Below are positions 26,201-36,900 of a stretch of 64,000 nt of DNA, piece after piece; within the stretch, counting starts at the first letter, position 1, and every line of letters starts with the position of its first letter. The DNA is from Haliclystus octoradiatus (lineage: Eukaryota > Cnidaria > Staurozoa > Stauromedusae > Haliclystidae). The translations under genes were made by a program, and so were the position numbers. The stretch covers positions 4,987,345 to 5,051,344 of the forward strand of contig OU744451.1 of assembly GCA_916610825.1 (NCBI GenBank), written 5' to 3'. The notes below the pieces were generated by a model. The model searched no databases and was not told the DNA's origin. It saw nothing but the letters and a program-made list of their open reading frames with translations.

Positions 26201-26627
26201 AATAACATTTGAAAAACAATAGAAATTACGTAGGATTCTATCCTAATTGAGTCAAAAACAATATAATATTTACCGGATAAAAGTAAGGCGGTTCCGTTAA
26301 CTGGATATTCCGTAGTTCCAACTCTTCTTTTATAATTGATTTTAATTTAACTTCATCTATCTTTTCTCGTACAACAGCTATATCATTACTAGCCTGTTGT
26401 CCATCTTCAGGTACAACTTCAAAATACAAAACATCTCTTCCTAGCTGATGCACACCAATTTCAATATCTGTTCGATCTTTTTCATTTTTTATACCAATTA
26501 CATTCAAGTCTTCTTGTGATATTTGTTTGCATATTTCTAAATTATCATATCCATTATCATAGAAGGATTGAGCATAGTGTAACAGGCCAAGAGATCTCAA
26601 CCAATCTTCTACGTTTTGAAAACTCAT
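8255..26627 (-). CDS. SASH1/SAMD5-like two-SAM-domain adaptor, complete
   Basis: Twelve coding exons, phase-consistent, 858 aa: 26627-26274, 21510-21367, 20728-20608, 18953-18876, 17166-16902, 16055-15892, 14500-14403, 13676-13553, 12867-12772, 10841-10209, 9813-9674 and 8614-8255. Residues 5-62 are a SAM domain (WLRSLGLLHYAQSFYDNGYD, NLEICKQI) closest to SAMD5. Residues 119-166 and the exon-5 block KILQSFRKK...MTQDEIICLLGKVKK match the SASH1 N-terminus and SLY region. Residues about 480-690 are proline-rich with PPRPPK and APPPRKE ligands. RRESIDISDEPYTLADGSWH and the C-terminal SAM (SWLFEIGLPMFNQDLIDAG) match the SASH1 end. No SH3 domain or central SAM was found. Known relatives are cytoplasmic signalling scaffolds. 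The ATG at 26627 is the first of the SAM exon. Confidence 0.88.
9106..9380. mobile_element. Harbinger-like foldback MITE
   Basis: Long terminal inverted repeats starting AGCCTGGTTTTCATATAGCA and ending ...CCAGGCT, pairing over most of the 275 bp. Flanked by TTA on both sides (9103-9105, 9381-9383), the 3-bp target of PIF/Harbinger elements. In the last intron of the SAM adaptor. Confidence 0.7.
9570..9655. mobile_element. pogo-like MITE fragment
   Basis: Both ends of the GGTCACC family (CAAACCTGTTACCTCTATAC, ACAGGTTTTACTGTA) with the middle deleted. Confidence 0.6.
10959..11138. mobile_element. pogo-like MITE
   Basis: Ends CAGTGAAACCTGTCTATAAC and AAACAGGTTTGACTG, flanked by TA, 180 bp. Intron copy. 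Confidence 0.7.
11520..12409. mobile_element. hAT-like element with GTAACTAGTTAC arrays
   Basis: Inverted ends CAGGGATGTT...AACATCCCTG with a perfect 8-bp target duplication CTAGACAC (11512-11519, 12410-12417). Both subterminal regions are dense arrays of the palindrome GTAACTAGTTAC and its halves; the centre (11700-12200) is unique and non-coding. 890 bp, non-autonomous. Confidence 0.8.
12610..12745 (-). mobile_element. tRNA-derived SINE
   Basis: Minus strand reads A box TAGTGGTTAGGG and B box GGGTTCAATCCCTAG, then ACTGGTTGGCAGGGTTC. Same family as 24352-24486. Confidence 0.65.
13761..13906. repeat. 73-bp tandem duplication
   Basis: CATGAATGGGGGATGTTTCT begins at 13761 and again at 13834 and the two 73-bp units look identical, so the duplication is recent. 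Within an intron; no coding content. Confidence 0.8.
13958..14322. mobile_element. MITE with GGCTAGATCAGGGG inverted ends
   Basis: GTGGCTAGATCAGGGG at the left, CCCCTGATCTAGCCAC at the right, each continued by a shared GGACATTTCATGAC arm. An interior relative, 'aaggtaccag-tgcaaaaagaattttgaaaat', recurs at 38505-38670. Confidence 0.6.
14826..14952. mobile_element. Small MITE, CATGAGAATTC ends
   Basis: CATGAGAATTCAAATTTCAA ... GAAAATTCTCATG, about 127 bp. Copies at 22866-23003 and, inverted, 33641-33784. Confidence 0.6.
15050..15500. repeat. Dispersed repeat, ~400 bp
   Basis: Aligns by eye with 37150-37520. Shared blocks are 'tttggatgttgtg-cttc', 'gagttgttctaga', 'gcacgaaaaacacacatcaaac' and 'cagggcttt'. 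Non-coding in both copies; class unknown. Confidence 0.5.
16571..16804. repeat. 117-bp tandem duplication
   Basis: ACAGATTAGTCCCGAT begins at 16571 and 16688; the two units differ at a handful of positions. Intronic. Confidence 0.75.
17240..17416. mobile_element. pogo-like MITE, full length
   Basis: CAGTCAAACCTCTTATAACG ... GTTATATACAGGTTTCACTG between TA dinucleotides, 177 bp, same length as the 42799 copy. Confidence 0.75.
17730..17870. mobile_element. MITE, CAGTGTAACCTCATTAACATC type
   Basis: Ends CAGTGTAACCTCATTAACATC-like and ATATTAACCGGATTGCATTG, between TA. Related short pieces ('cggttaatatcacaactcg') are at 3005-3190 and 24920-25020. Confidence 0.5.
18425..18783. mobile_element. pogo-like MITE interrupted by a second MITE
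   Basis: Outer element: GGTCACC family ends at 18425 and 18783. It is split at about 18531/18717 by a different MITE with ends CAGTGCAACCCGCTTAAGTG and TGAGTGAGTTACACTG. Confidence 0.65.
19720..20060. repeat. Dispersed repeats: hAT-like piece plus a 150-bp block shared with 32850-33020
   Basis: 19720-19868 belongs to the CAGGGTCTGACAAAAG family. 19903-20060 read on the minus strand matches 32850-33020 at roughly three quarters of positions; both encode FDxxRVALCKNxTVT in frame. Confidence 0.5.
21590..21915. repeat. Two dispersed repeats back to back
   Basis: 21590-21746 resembles 4176-4310 (AACCTGGCAACTAGGC...); 21755-21915 is a CAGGGTCTGAC-family copy. Intron 1 of the SAM adaptor. Confidence 0.4.
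23394..23960. repeat. 65-bp tandem array with a longer superrepeat
   Basis: GAAATAATTAATAACCATCC starts at 23713, 23778 and 23843, exactly 65 bp apart. The flanks at 23440-23580 and 23890-23950 repeat a longer block (AACGAAACAAATATAGATCA ... 'ttttgattacaaa-catgtgtag'). Confidence 0.75.
24352..24486 (-). mobile_element. tRNA-derived SINE
   Basis: Minus strand: A box TGTAGTGGAGGG, B box GGGTTCAATCCCTGAC, then TTGGCATCAGGAAGGGCATT, a body seen in SINEs of many animals. Confidence 0.7.
25024..25126. mobile_element. Short foldback MITE
   Basis: CTAGCCTGCACGCAGACCTT at the left pairs with AAGGTCTGCGCGCAGGCTAG at the right, one mismatch in 20; 103 bp. Confidence 0.65.
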
Positions 26628-28016
26628 GTTTCAACATTCCGATAAGGAGTCAAACGTTCATTTGAGAAAAATCACTGAAAAACACCAATTAAATAAACGT
26701 TCTTTAAAGAGCAAATAAATAAATAACACCAATTGATAAACTAGAGGCTTTGAAATTGATCTAATTGTTTTAAATGATGTTTATAGTTTCATAAGTCGTG
26801 TTATTTTACCACTAAACTCAGTACTTTGTGTCTTGTCACCCAAAACTCACAGAATATGCATCTTCCGCTTACTTCTGAACGCACCGACTGAAAATGACGA
26901 CACATGCCGATAAATACCATCTGGACGCCCTATGGTTTTGATTGGACACCCTGTGTTTACAGTTACTTAATTTTTTCCGGATTTGTAGAAATTGCATTTA
27001 TGCCTCCAAAGATTTATTAAAAATTATTATATATTACATACTTTTAACCCATTTCTAATAAAAATGAATACAATAGTTGGATACTAACTTTATTCATCAT
27101 TTTAATCCAATTTAAATCAAAGTCGCCAATCCTGCTATTAATTATTTATAATGACACTGTCTTAAATGTTGAAAATGATGTTCCCAATTGTAAAGTCAAT
27201 TAGCATGAATTTTTAGTTAGCCAAACAAAACAATAATCCCCAAAAATGAACTTAAAATTATGGAATTTCTTGATTAATCAATTGAGGCCGTCAGAGTGCT
27301 ACAAATGTTTTATTTCTGTACTGTTATAATTATGTTATTTGAACTTTTGAAGTTCTAACTTTGCTCACATTGATAATTATTAATTTAACTAACGGCTGAT
27401 CTGAATGATATGAGATGAGAAATAGTTGATATGAACTCAAAATTTAAAACTAATACCAAAATGTGGAGAACGTGACTACTTTACGATTCTTTACAGCTCT
27501 GTTGACATTGAAAAAATGCTATTGATATAAAATTTTGATTATATAATTTTGTATAAGTTGTCTTACTGATTGAACATAGGGCTCAATGCTATACAGCAGA
27601 GCTTTCCGGAGAGATTTAAATAATATATAAAATATGAAGTCAAAAATCAGACAATTCTGTTTGCTACTCAAAGTGTCACGCCAAGGCGATCATCGGGCAA
27701 TCTATTCAAACATTCTAATATTCCAATATTCTAATCTATCTATTCTAATTTTAATTAAGAATTTTTACATGTGTATCTTCTGCCTTGTGATATGAATGCT
27801 TAGAAAATTCAACAATTGGGGGCTGGGAAATATAATATATTACCCAGCAAATCTATTCTACCCCAATCCCCTATACTGTCTCGATTTCAACATAGGGGTG
27901 TTGTCATTTTGGATTTTGAGTTTTACTTCAAACTTTCAAACATATTCAATCCGAACGCAAAGTTTGTAGTCGCTGTATATTCGAAGTAGTCCTTAGTTTT
28001 GCATATATCTTTCATC
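26628..28016. promoter_or_regulatory. Head-to-head spacer between the SAM adaptor and SH3BGRL
   Basis: 1.4 kb between two divergent start codons, so it must hold both promoters and 5' UTRs. No clear TATA or Inr could be assigned. 27540-27710 is occupied by a decayed hammerhead/Penelope fragment. Confidence 0.45.
27658..27703 (-). ncRNA. Decayed hammerhead motif
   Basis: Minus strand: stem I TTGC with GCAA; core CCGATGA (U4 changed); stem II CGCC-TT-GGCG inside T-T; GACA instead of GAAA; stem III AC-TTTGA-GT; triplet GTA. Two core changes, so presumably inactive. The (TA)-rich flank and 'agctctgctgtatagcattgagc' tail (minus strand here, 27600-27560) match 39290. Confidence 0.5.
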
Positions 28017-30338
28017 ATGGGTATCGAATTGTACTATTCTTCAGTTGCTAGCAACATGGAAGTAAGTTTATTTGATTATTGAAGTATTAAAGTCATGTTT
28101 TGCATTTAAACTTCATAGATATGTTTCAATAAAATATTCGCACAGTTTTTGCCCTTCCGCACTTCAACACAAGAACAGTAATTGTTTTTAGAAAATATTT
28201 AATCTGCGTTGCTTGCGCTATCATATATATAAGTGGTTATACAAGCGATTATCTACCTTTAGAAGGCTATTATATTTCATAGATATGTAATGAGTCAGAG
28301 TTGTATTCTAATTTTTCTAACGTTATATCATGTCTACTACTGTTCATTTGTAACATGCATTTTCATGATTGTAATAAGTAAGGCTAGTTAGACCTGTTTG
28401 TTGTGAAGTTGTCACATAGTAGCTCAGTAGCTTATACTGTTTGAGTTACTGAATTACTCCTCCATGTTTATTTATTGATTCATTATTTACAGATAAAAAA
28501 ACAGCAACAGAGAATTGAAATGATATTAGATGGCAAAAAAATATCCTACGAAAAGTTCGATGTTGCCGCTGAGGAAGGTTTAAAACTTAAAATGAGAGAT
28601 CTTGCCGGTGATGAGAAAGCACTGCCACCTCAGCTCGCTAAAGATGGACAGTATTTAGGTGTAAGTAACTAGATGAATATAATATTAAGTACAGTATTAA
28701 GATTCTTCAAACACGAGTGATTTTATAGCAATGTTGTCATCTGTAAACGCCCTAAATCAATGAAATTTCAAAACTTCACAAACATATTTATCAAACATGT
28801 CAAAGATATGTCAAATAAGTCTGCACAATACTTTTGGTTGAATCGATGTCTTGAAAGTACGTTTACGTATTGATCTATCTTTAATCTGTTTCAAATGTGT
28901 TCACCATTTTCAAGAAGCACAATTGTTATAATTTACAATATTTTTCTTCCGTTACTGAAAAACGACGTTGCAAATATTGTTTACTTGCATATATTTCCAT
29001 TTGCTGAAGAGTATCGTAGCAACCTTTCCATGCCGTGGAAATAAAATATCTCGACCAAATTCACATTTTCTGAAATATTTTTTAAATGTAGGAAACACCT
29101 TTTGATAAATTCCACAGCGGGATTTTTATCGCTCATTTGCACCCACTGAAATACTAAAATTCCAACAAAAGAGTTTGTAAATAGCGGCTTATGTTCTCAA
29201 GTACGTTTTTCATTGAATCTAAATTCTTTATTTCTTTATCAATTATCTGATAAGAAATCATTTATCTTTATTCAAATCACCATTTTACTTGTTTAAAAAC
29301 AAAACAATTTTGTATAGTATGCAAATTTCTCGTTGTTGTTTAAACAAATTCTATATTTTCAGTTGTGAACTAAAAATCAGATGTACATGTTTTAGCATTC
29401 AATTATATTTTGAATATTTAAATAATTACGATACATTCTTTTGAAATAAATTTAAACGTATCAATTATTTAGGTTATTTTTCTGAGAACTACGTAAGCAT
29501 GAAACCATTAGTAACAATTATGAATGTGTAGTCTTTGATTCCTGATTGATATAGAGGCATAGCTTTATCAAATGCTGAACATTGAGCATTATTTTTTGCT
29601 ACTAGATAATGGGCACACACAGATATAGGATGTATTTTCTGAATGTTCAAAGCGATATCTCGCGAGGGAGGCTCTTGCCTTTTACCTGTGAAAAATGTTA
29701 CCTGTGAAAATGTATCAGCTTCATTTGAAACATGCTTAGCATTTTTCAAGCTATTGGCTTTGAATTTCAAGTTTTTATAATTGTCAACAAATCAGTGACA
29801 CAAAAATAACACAAACACAGTTTTTATGGATTACGTGGTAGTTTATATGTATATCTAGCTAAGTTTTTCCAGAACTCACCTCTGCATCAATGTAAACAAG
29901 TTGAATTTCTCTTTTCGGTAACAATGTAAAATAAAATTGCACACAATCATATTAAATATTATTTTATTTGGAGTAGACATAAATGTCACAATATGTGTAA
30001 AGATGCAGACAGTGTAAAGCCGTATACTTAAAAATATTTGAAAACATTATTACAGTTACCCAAATTTGTTTTGCTAAGAATTAACCAAATTTGTTCTGCA
30101 CAATAATTGATCAACAGTGGAATTTCCACTAAAATTTTGAATTTTGTTGGTAAATGCAATGGAGATTGTTATCAATTTTGACTTGCACGGGCTACAATGT
30201 GTTTCAAACATTTGTTTACATGTTTACATGGAGCATTTTCTGTTTATTTATTCATTGTAATTTATTTATTTTTAGGATTTTGCTGCATTTGATAATGCTG
30301 TGGAAAGCGAAGAACTTTCAGCGTTCCTCAAAATGTAG
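28017..30338 (+). CDS. SH3BGRL: SH3BGRL family protein, complete
   Basis: Small thioredoxin-fold protein related to glutaredoxins, without a CxxC redox centre. Three phase-0 exons: 28017-28061, 28493-28660 and 30276-30338; 91 aa. Exon 1 gives the first strand (MGIELYYSSVASN). Exon 2 gives IKKQQQRIEMILDGKKISYE and KFDVAAEEG, and the family's cis-proline segment ALPPQLAKDGQYLG. Exon 3 gives DFAAFDNAVESEELSAFLKM and a stop. This is shorter than human SH3BGRL (114 aa) because it ends right after the last helix. AATAAA at 30670-30675. Human has several paralogues; which one is orthologous cannot be told from this. Confidence 0.9.
29485..29610 (+). mobile_element. Truncated hammerhead/Penelope fragment
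   Basis: From 29491, 'acgtaagcatgaaaccatta' and onward matches the 4470-4550 copy (GAAA, stem III, GTA, stem I 3' strand, GTGTAGTCTTTGA, then 'tagataatg'). The CTGATGA side is missing or changed to CTGAGAA, so no functional ribozyme. Confidence 0.55.
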
Positions 30339-30971
30339 AATTAATTTCTCAACACAATTCTAAATCACACTCAAAGTCGTCAAGATTTCTATAAAATTCA
30401 GTTTTGATTAAAACTGGATATCCAAAGCTGCATTTTTTATCCTATTTTTCCGATATATAAATTCTTAGTCTTGAATATGAAATCTAGTTCAAATACAATG
30501 TCTTTTGTAATTTAAATTGTATAGTAATGTGTTAATATAATATTCTATTAAATTACATTCTGAAAAGGGGTAAAACTTTATTAAATGTCAATTTTAATTT
30601 ATTGTTGTCTGAGCCTCTTTGGAGTTTCTTGTTCCTCATTGTTTTATTTAAATTGATAAAGAAAGCTTAAATAAAACTATTTCCGATAACCACGCTGTTG
30701 TGGTAGTATCATAGTTATACTGACATTCTTCTGTGTTTGAAAAAGCCTTGACACGGTACCCCTCTGTGGGGTTCATCGACGATCCCCTATCACGTGACAA
30801 TGAAATCAATATGGCCGCCGAGCACAAGTAAATTTTGATTGAAGCTCAGTGAACTGAATAGAATGTCAGCGATGCAATTCAAGTAAGATTTTTAAATCAG
30901 TTTACATTTTATAAAAAAAATATATAGTAAATTTTGATAATGGCGTCTTCTTTATAAATATAAAAGTAGAC
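30339..30971. promoter_or_regulatory. SH3BGRL 3' UTR and convertase promoter region
   Basis: The SH3BGRL poly(A) signal lies at 30670-30675. At 30790-30797 there is an E-box TCACGTGA, followed at 30810 by ATGGCCGCCG, the kind of GC island that begins an animal 5' UTR in otherwise AT-rich sequence. No experimental start is implied. Confidence 0.3.
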
Positions 30972-33900
30972 ATGATACTAATGTGGTACCATGTAAATTA
31001 TGTTATTTACTTTTTAATACATTTGTTTATTTATATCTATGGGCATGAAGAGGACGATCCCGGTTATTATACTGATGCATGGGCGGTGCATATTGCTAAC
31101 GATGGAAGCGGCGTAGCTGATGCTGTTGCATCAAAATATGGATTTAAAAATTTGGGACAGGTTGGTTTTAATTTAAACATTGGGCTGTGGAGAATGACTG
31201 ACATTTTATTTTGGAGAATTATAGTTTTGAACTTGATGCTGCAACCAGCTTGTTGATTCATGCTATTGTGAATTGAATGCATTTAATGGGAGCACAATAA
31301 CGTCATATTTCCTTTTGATCATGATCTACTTCTTTTCTTACTTAATATCTCTTGAAATTGATCAGTTTTAATCCTACTTTCAACAATGCTTAACAATTGA
31401 TTCAGTCAGTCAACTGTGATAAAAAGTATCTTGATACCGTTACTGCTCCCAGACTATGTATACTTATTAGGTTTTTCTGAATAAATGATGATGATGATTG
31501 ATTTGAGGCAGCCAGCTTAAAGATATTAATATTATCTAGACTACGCTATTAGTCTAACCTATAGTCTATATTCCCATAGTGGATTTCATGTATATTACGT
31601 TGGATATCTCCGGCGTAAATCGTGGCTGATTATTCTAAATTTGGCGTACAAATTTTGGGATTTTTATATAATTTTCAACTAGCTGTTTGCGTATTTTGTC
31701 GTATTTTGAATATGACTTGGCGTAAAATTGGCTTAGGAAATATCTGGAGTTCCAAGTACAAGGATTTCACTAAGGGTATACTACAATAATATATTACAAT
31801 AATAACAATATCTCAGTTGTCAATCGAGAGCTGCTGTCAAACCTGTTATATAGCGTTCACCTCTATACAACAGTCACCTGTCTATAGTGGTCAATATTGC
31901 AATGTCGAATATAGTATTTTCTATCAAATTAAATCTGTATATAATGTCCCCTGTCTATAATGATCTATTTATCTACCTCTCCTACCTGGCTGTTATATGC
32001 AGGATTTACAGGTTATACACTATCAAGTTACCTTTAACAATGATTTCACTTCAATAACATCATCATGCAATTTAATTTACTCAACTGTTGGTACAGTGAA
32101 ACCTGTATATAACAGCCAGCTATGAGGCATATATAAATTGACCATTACAGACAGGTGGTCTTTATATACAGGGTTGATTCAATAGAAAGTACTATTTTTG
32201 ACCTTGCAAGAGTGACCACTTTAGACAGGTGGCCGCTATATAGAGGTGACCGTTATAACTGGTTTTACTTTAATCGGGACAGACCATTCCACAATGGGAC
32301 TTTATCAAACAATATACCTTGTACTTCAATTATGCTACAGTAGAATATATTGAGGAATGACCAAAGTGGAAAAAATTATTGTAGCATGAATTTACAAGTC
32401 TATATCATGAAAATAACGTTATAGTCATCATCATCATTTATTCAGAATTACCTGATACATTTACATAACCTGAAAACAGTATTAAGATACTTTTTTACTG
32501 GACTGACTAAGATTACAGATTACATATATTTACAAAAGCCCAAGGACAAAGGTGTTTTGTTCCAAAATTCATCTCAAATCTATTTCTGTTATATTCAACC
32601 CGAGTTCTAGCATTGTTGCGTTGTAACACGATAATCCTGCTAAATGTGATAAGTATGTGCCTAATAGCGAAGTTACAACTTTGATGTTATATGACTCTTT
32701 TTAGAATGTGTTGTAATATGTTAAAAGTAGCAAGCAGGATCGGGATGAACAATTAAATATCTAGTAAAAAAAAGGTAAAACAATCCCGCCTTTTGTTTTG
32801 TATGTAGTAACTAAAACACAGCTGATGTTACATTACAATCAAGCTCTCTTGTGGTAAAATATATTGTTCCTGTTTTGTTTTCAAAAAGTGGGGTTCAGAA
32901 ATTTTCAAAATACTATGTTCAAGGCCAATTTGACAGGAAAAGAGTTGCTCTATGCAAAAACTCAACAGTGACATGTACAAATAGAAAAAAAACGTCGCAT
33001 ACAAATTGCGTCCCAAATTTGTTGTGTCCCAAATTGCAATATCACTTCAAAATGTGTAGTTTTCAGTCTACTTCTTGTCTATTTTCTACATTTCCACATT
33101 TGTACTTTCATGTCTGTAGGCCTATATACAAGTTTCAATAACATAGTATGTATTGTTTATGTATCTTCCACACTTTGTCAAATTGTATTTTGTAATCAAT
33201 GAAAAGATGTGCTTTTAGACTTTATGGCTACGCTATAGCTCGAGGAGCAATCCACTAGGGAATATATTGAAATTAAATTTTACGTTACCCTCTATTACTC
33301 TAGTTATGTTAAATGTCTCATGCAATCCAATTGAGGGAAATATTCGAAATTAGATTTTAGGCTACCCTCTATTACTCTAGTTATGTTAAATGTCTTGTGT
33401 TTTCTGGACTTTATTAATTTGGGAACAGCAGCTAAATGGTCATACAGTGTAACCCGCTTATGTGCAATTCGGATAAATGAAATTCGCGCTTATCTGCAAC
33501 CTGGCTTTGATTCCCGACAAACTAATTTCGGATAAATGCAAGGAAAATCGTTGGCAATTTTGACTTCCCCTTAAGCAGGTCACACTGTAGTCCCATTTGA
33601 GGAATTCAGTCCAGGGGGCTAGGGTATGACTACTTTACAGACATATGAATTTTCAGACTTTTAGCGGATTTCAAACGATTTCCAAACTTGTGAACTCTAG
33701 ATATTGCCTTTTTCCCAATAAAATCCATTACAAATCAGCTAGATATCCTTGATTTCAGACTATTTTTGAAATTTGAATTCTCATTGAGTTCAGTTTTAAT
33801 CATTTTACAATGTTATGACTAATGAAAAGAGACACGGTCTGCTGTTCTGGACAGTAATGACGATACTAGGCCTACACACAATATTATTCATGCAATAGGA

Positions 33901-36900
33901 GAAAAAACAATAACAGTGTACCAGCAGAGACATATACAGTTCAATTTTATTGAAATAGGAAAAGGACTGCTAAAAACGTTGTTGAAAAGTCAGGGTTTTG
34001 AATTTTGTCCTGTAACAACACGTTTCCATATTTTTAATATAAACCCCATAATAATAAACGTGACAATTAACAACATAAATTAATATTTTATTATTCATTT
34101 GTTATTCAGGTTGGTAGTCTTCCTGGCTATTACCATTTTGTTGATCGACAAAAGAGACAACGGCGGTATCGCCGTGGAGTTTCAACTACTTTGGAAATGC
34201 TGCTTGCAGACGATAAGGTATTCCATATATTTCATTTTTATGTCAGTAACTTTACAAGCACTTTGAAAAGAAAACTTTGATCGCAGACACAAAGTTACTT
34301 TGTTGAACTCTGCATGAATTGATGGATAAACTAAAATAAAAAGTAATTTGATGCGCCATATAAATTGCTAGTTTTATTGTATTAAACAGTCAAATATCTA
34401 CATAAAAAACATACCTAAATGTTTTGAACCAATATGATGTTTATAATACCATCAACATTAACAATGTTCCTTGCTAAGTGTTTATTGTAATTTCATATTC
34501 TTTTGAGGTAAAATGGGTTGAACAACAGAAAGTTCTAGAAAGGGACAAACGATCAATATTACCTGATTATATTGGTGTTACAAAGCCAAGTGGTGTAACT
34601 GTCTCTGATCCACTGTTCAAAGATCAATGGTATCTGGTAAGTCTGTGACCTCTGTATCTAGTCAGTCTGCTGTCACCGTCATTTTCCCTCGCAGGATTTG
34701 GTCAATACACACTTTATAAGACAATTTACATGAACAACTATACAAAACAATATTTACTTGTCATAATATTTTTTATGACTAATATACGTACATGCATACA
34801 TACGCACATACATACATGGTAGTGTAGTTATCAGTTATCCCTTGGGCTTAGGCTATGCGATTCCTTTTGCGTTATTATCCGCAATAATATATGCGTGATC
34901 AGCAAAACCAATTTGATGGATGATTACAGATAAGCCTAACTGATATACAGTAAAACCTGTTATATTCATTTAGGAGATTCATTTAGGATGCATGCTTATT
35001 ACGTAGACCATGATCAGCTTCTTAATTGTTTCATGTTTAGGATAATATTGGCCAATCAAGTGGTCCACCAGGTGTTGATGTAAACGTTCTTCCTGTTTGG
35101 GCACGTGGCATCACTGGCAAAAATGTTGTAGTTGCTATTCTTGATGATGGTAAGCAAACAATTCCATGCTGAGAACAATTAGATAAACACGCACTACACA
35201 GTGATGTAGCAATCGGTATCAGCTAACTGCCTATGAAGATTTAACAGTGTCACACATTTCTAAACTGGATTGAATCTAACGTTTACTTTACATTTTTTGT
35301 GTATGTTTTTGTATTTATTATTTTCAGGTGTTGATCATTCTCATCCAGATTTGATACATAATTACGTATGTAATATTTTAATCTTGTCATTTTTAATTAA
35401 TTTATTTGCTGTTTGATGTATTTTTCAAATGATATCAGTGTGTTAATTAATTTAGATGCATTCAAATCTGTTATATATAACAGTCACCTCTATACACCTC
35501 TATATATAGTGGTCACTCAGATTGTAATGTCTATTAAAATGGTATTTTTCTATTGGATTAACCCTGTATATAAAGGTCATCTGCATATCGTGACTAATTT
35601 GCACCTCTCATTGCTAGTTGTTATATAGTGGTTTCACTGTTTAATCTTAGAAATCTAAACTTAATTGAATTTAAATGTGTTTTAAACAGGATTCTCGTGC
35701 TAGTTACGATTTCAATGATTATGACGAAGACCCAATGCCAAGAACATCAGACCCATCTAATTGGTAATTAAAACTAAACTAAAGCTTAAAATAAAGGATA
35801 GATCTTTTATCACTACCAACGCTAAAACCATGAAGATGCCATGAAAGTGTTGTGAAAACGCCATGAAAATGTAATCAAATGAAAACCACAAATTTTGTAG
35901 GCCTTGAAAAAGTTTTAAAACCATGGAAACATCCATATTCACAATATTAAAATGTGAATATGCCACGAAATGTCATGAAAATTCCATGAAATTTCACACT
36001 TTTTTCATGGTTTTGTAGTCAGTAGTGTATATAAATTTAACTTTTAATTTAATTTTTAAATTTAGTAAAATATTTGACTACCAAAACCATAGCCATATAA
36101 ACAAACAGTAAACCTCCACATAACAGTGCTAACTAAACATTTTCACATTCAAAAATATTTAATTTACATTTGTCAAACAGAAAGGGTGTATATTAGGCGT
36201 TAATTACTAATATAAACATACCAAAGAAGAGGTAAAAATATATCTAAAACATTATAGCCAAAGGGTTAAACAACAACAGCAACAAAATGTTTATGTTTGA
36301 GATGGAGTCTCTCTGTTATATTGTTGTACTCATTTCTCTTTGACTTGCAATCCTAGTGTTGCCTTTGTATCAAGCTCCATGATAATAATAGTGATAGCTT
36401 TGTTATGTAACAGTCAAATTGTTAAAGCTTACCTCTATATAGTATCCACCTGTCTACAGTGCCCACTTCAGTTAGAACAAAAATCATTCTTTTATTTAAG
36501 TTACCCTGTATATAACGGTCACCTGTCTATAATGGCCAACTTATCTAGATTTTATATGAGAATGGTGAGTATCAATTTGTAGTGAAAGTGTGTTTGAGAT
36601 CTGATTTGTTGGATATTGATGAGAGGTACAAGCAATTTTTGAATCCGAACGCAATCCTGATCCAAGTCTGTTTCTCTGTAATACATACCGGTAACCACCT
36701 AATTTGTACATATGCTCAATACTAAAGGCAGTGCGTTATAAAAATAGTAACTCAAAGATTATGAATTTAGTCTGTTTATGCTGAGTTTTGCTTGAAAACT
36801 CCTTAAACACAGTTTATCCATTGTAGTAGAGCAGTACAGCATCTTATATGTGCAAACGTTTGTTATATCTGATGTCAGGTTGTGATATGTGAATTGTCAG

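Larger units (their letters stand above)
21916..26273. other. Intron 1 of the SAM adaptor
   Basis: About 4.8 kb between exons 1 and 2 (21511-26273). Contains the two repeats before it, the 65-bp tandem array, a SINE, MITEs at 22866, 24669 and 25024, and otherwise AT-rich sequence with no coding signal. Confidence 0.5.

Noticed and set aside
30863..30884. Upstream ATG (MSAMQFK) as convertase start
   Set aside because: It meets a stop or splice-like GTAAG at once and is out of frame with the signal peptide at 30972; it could be a 5' UTR exon.
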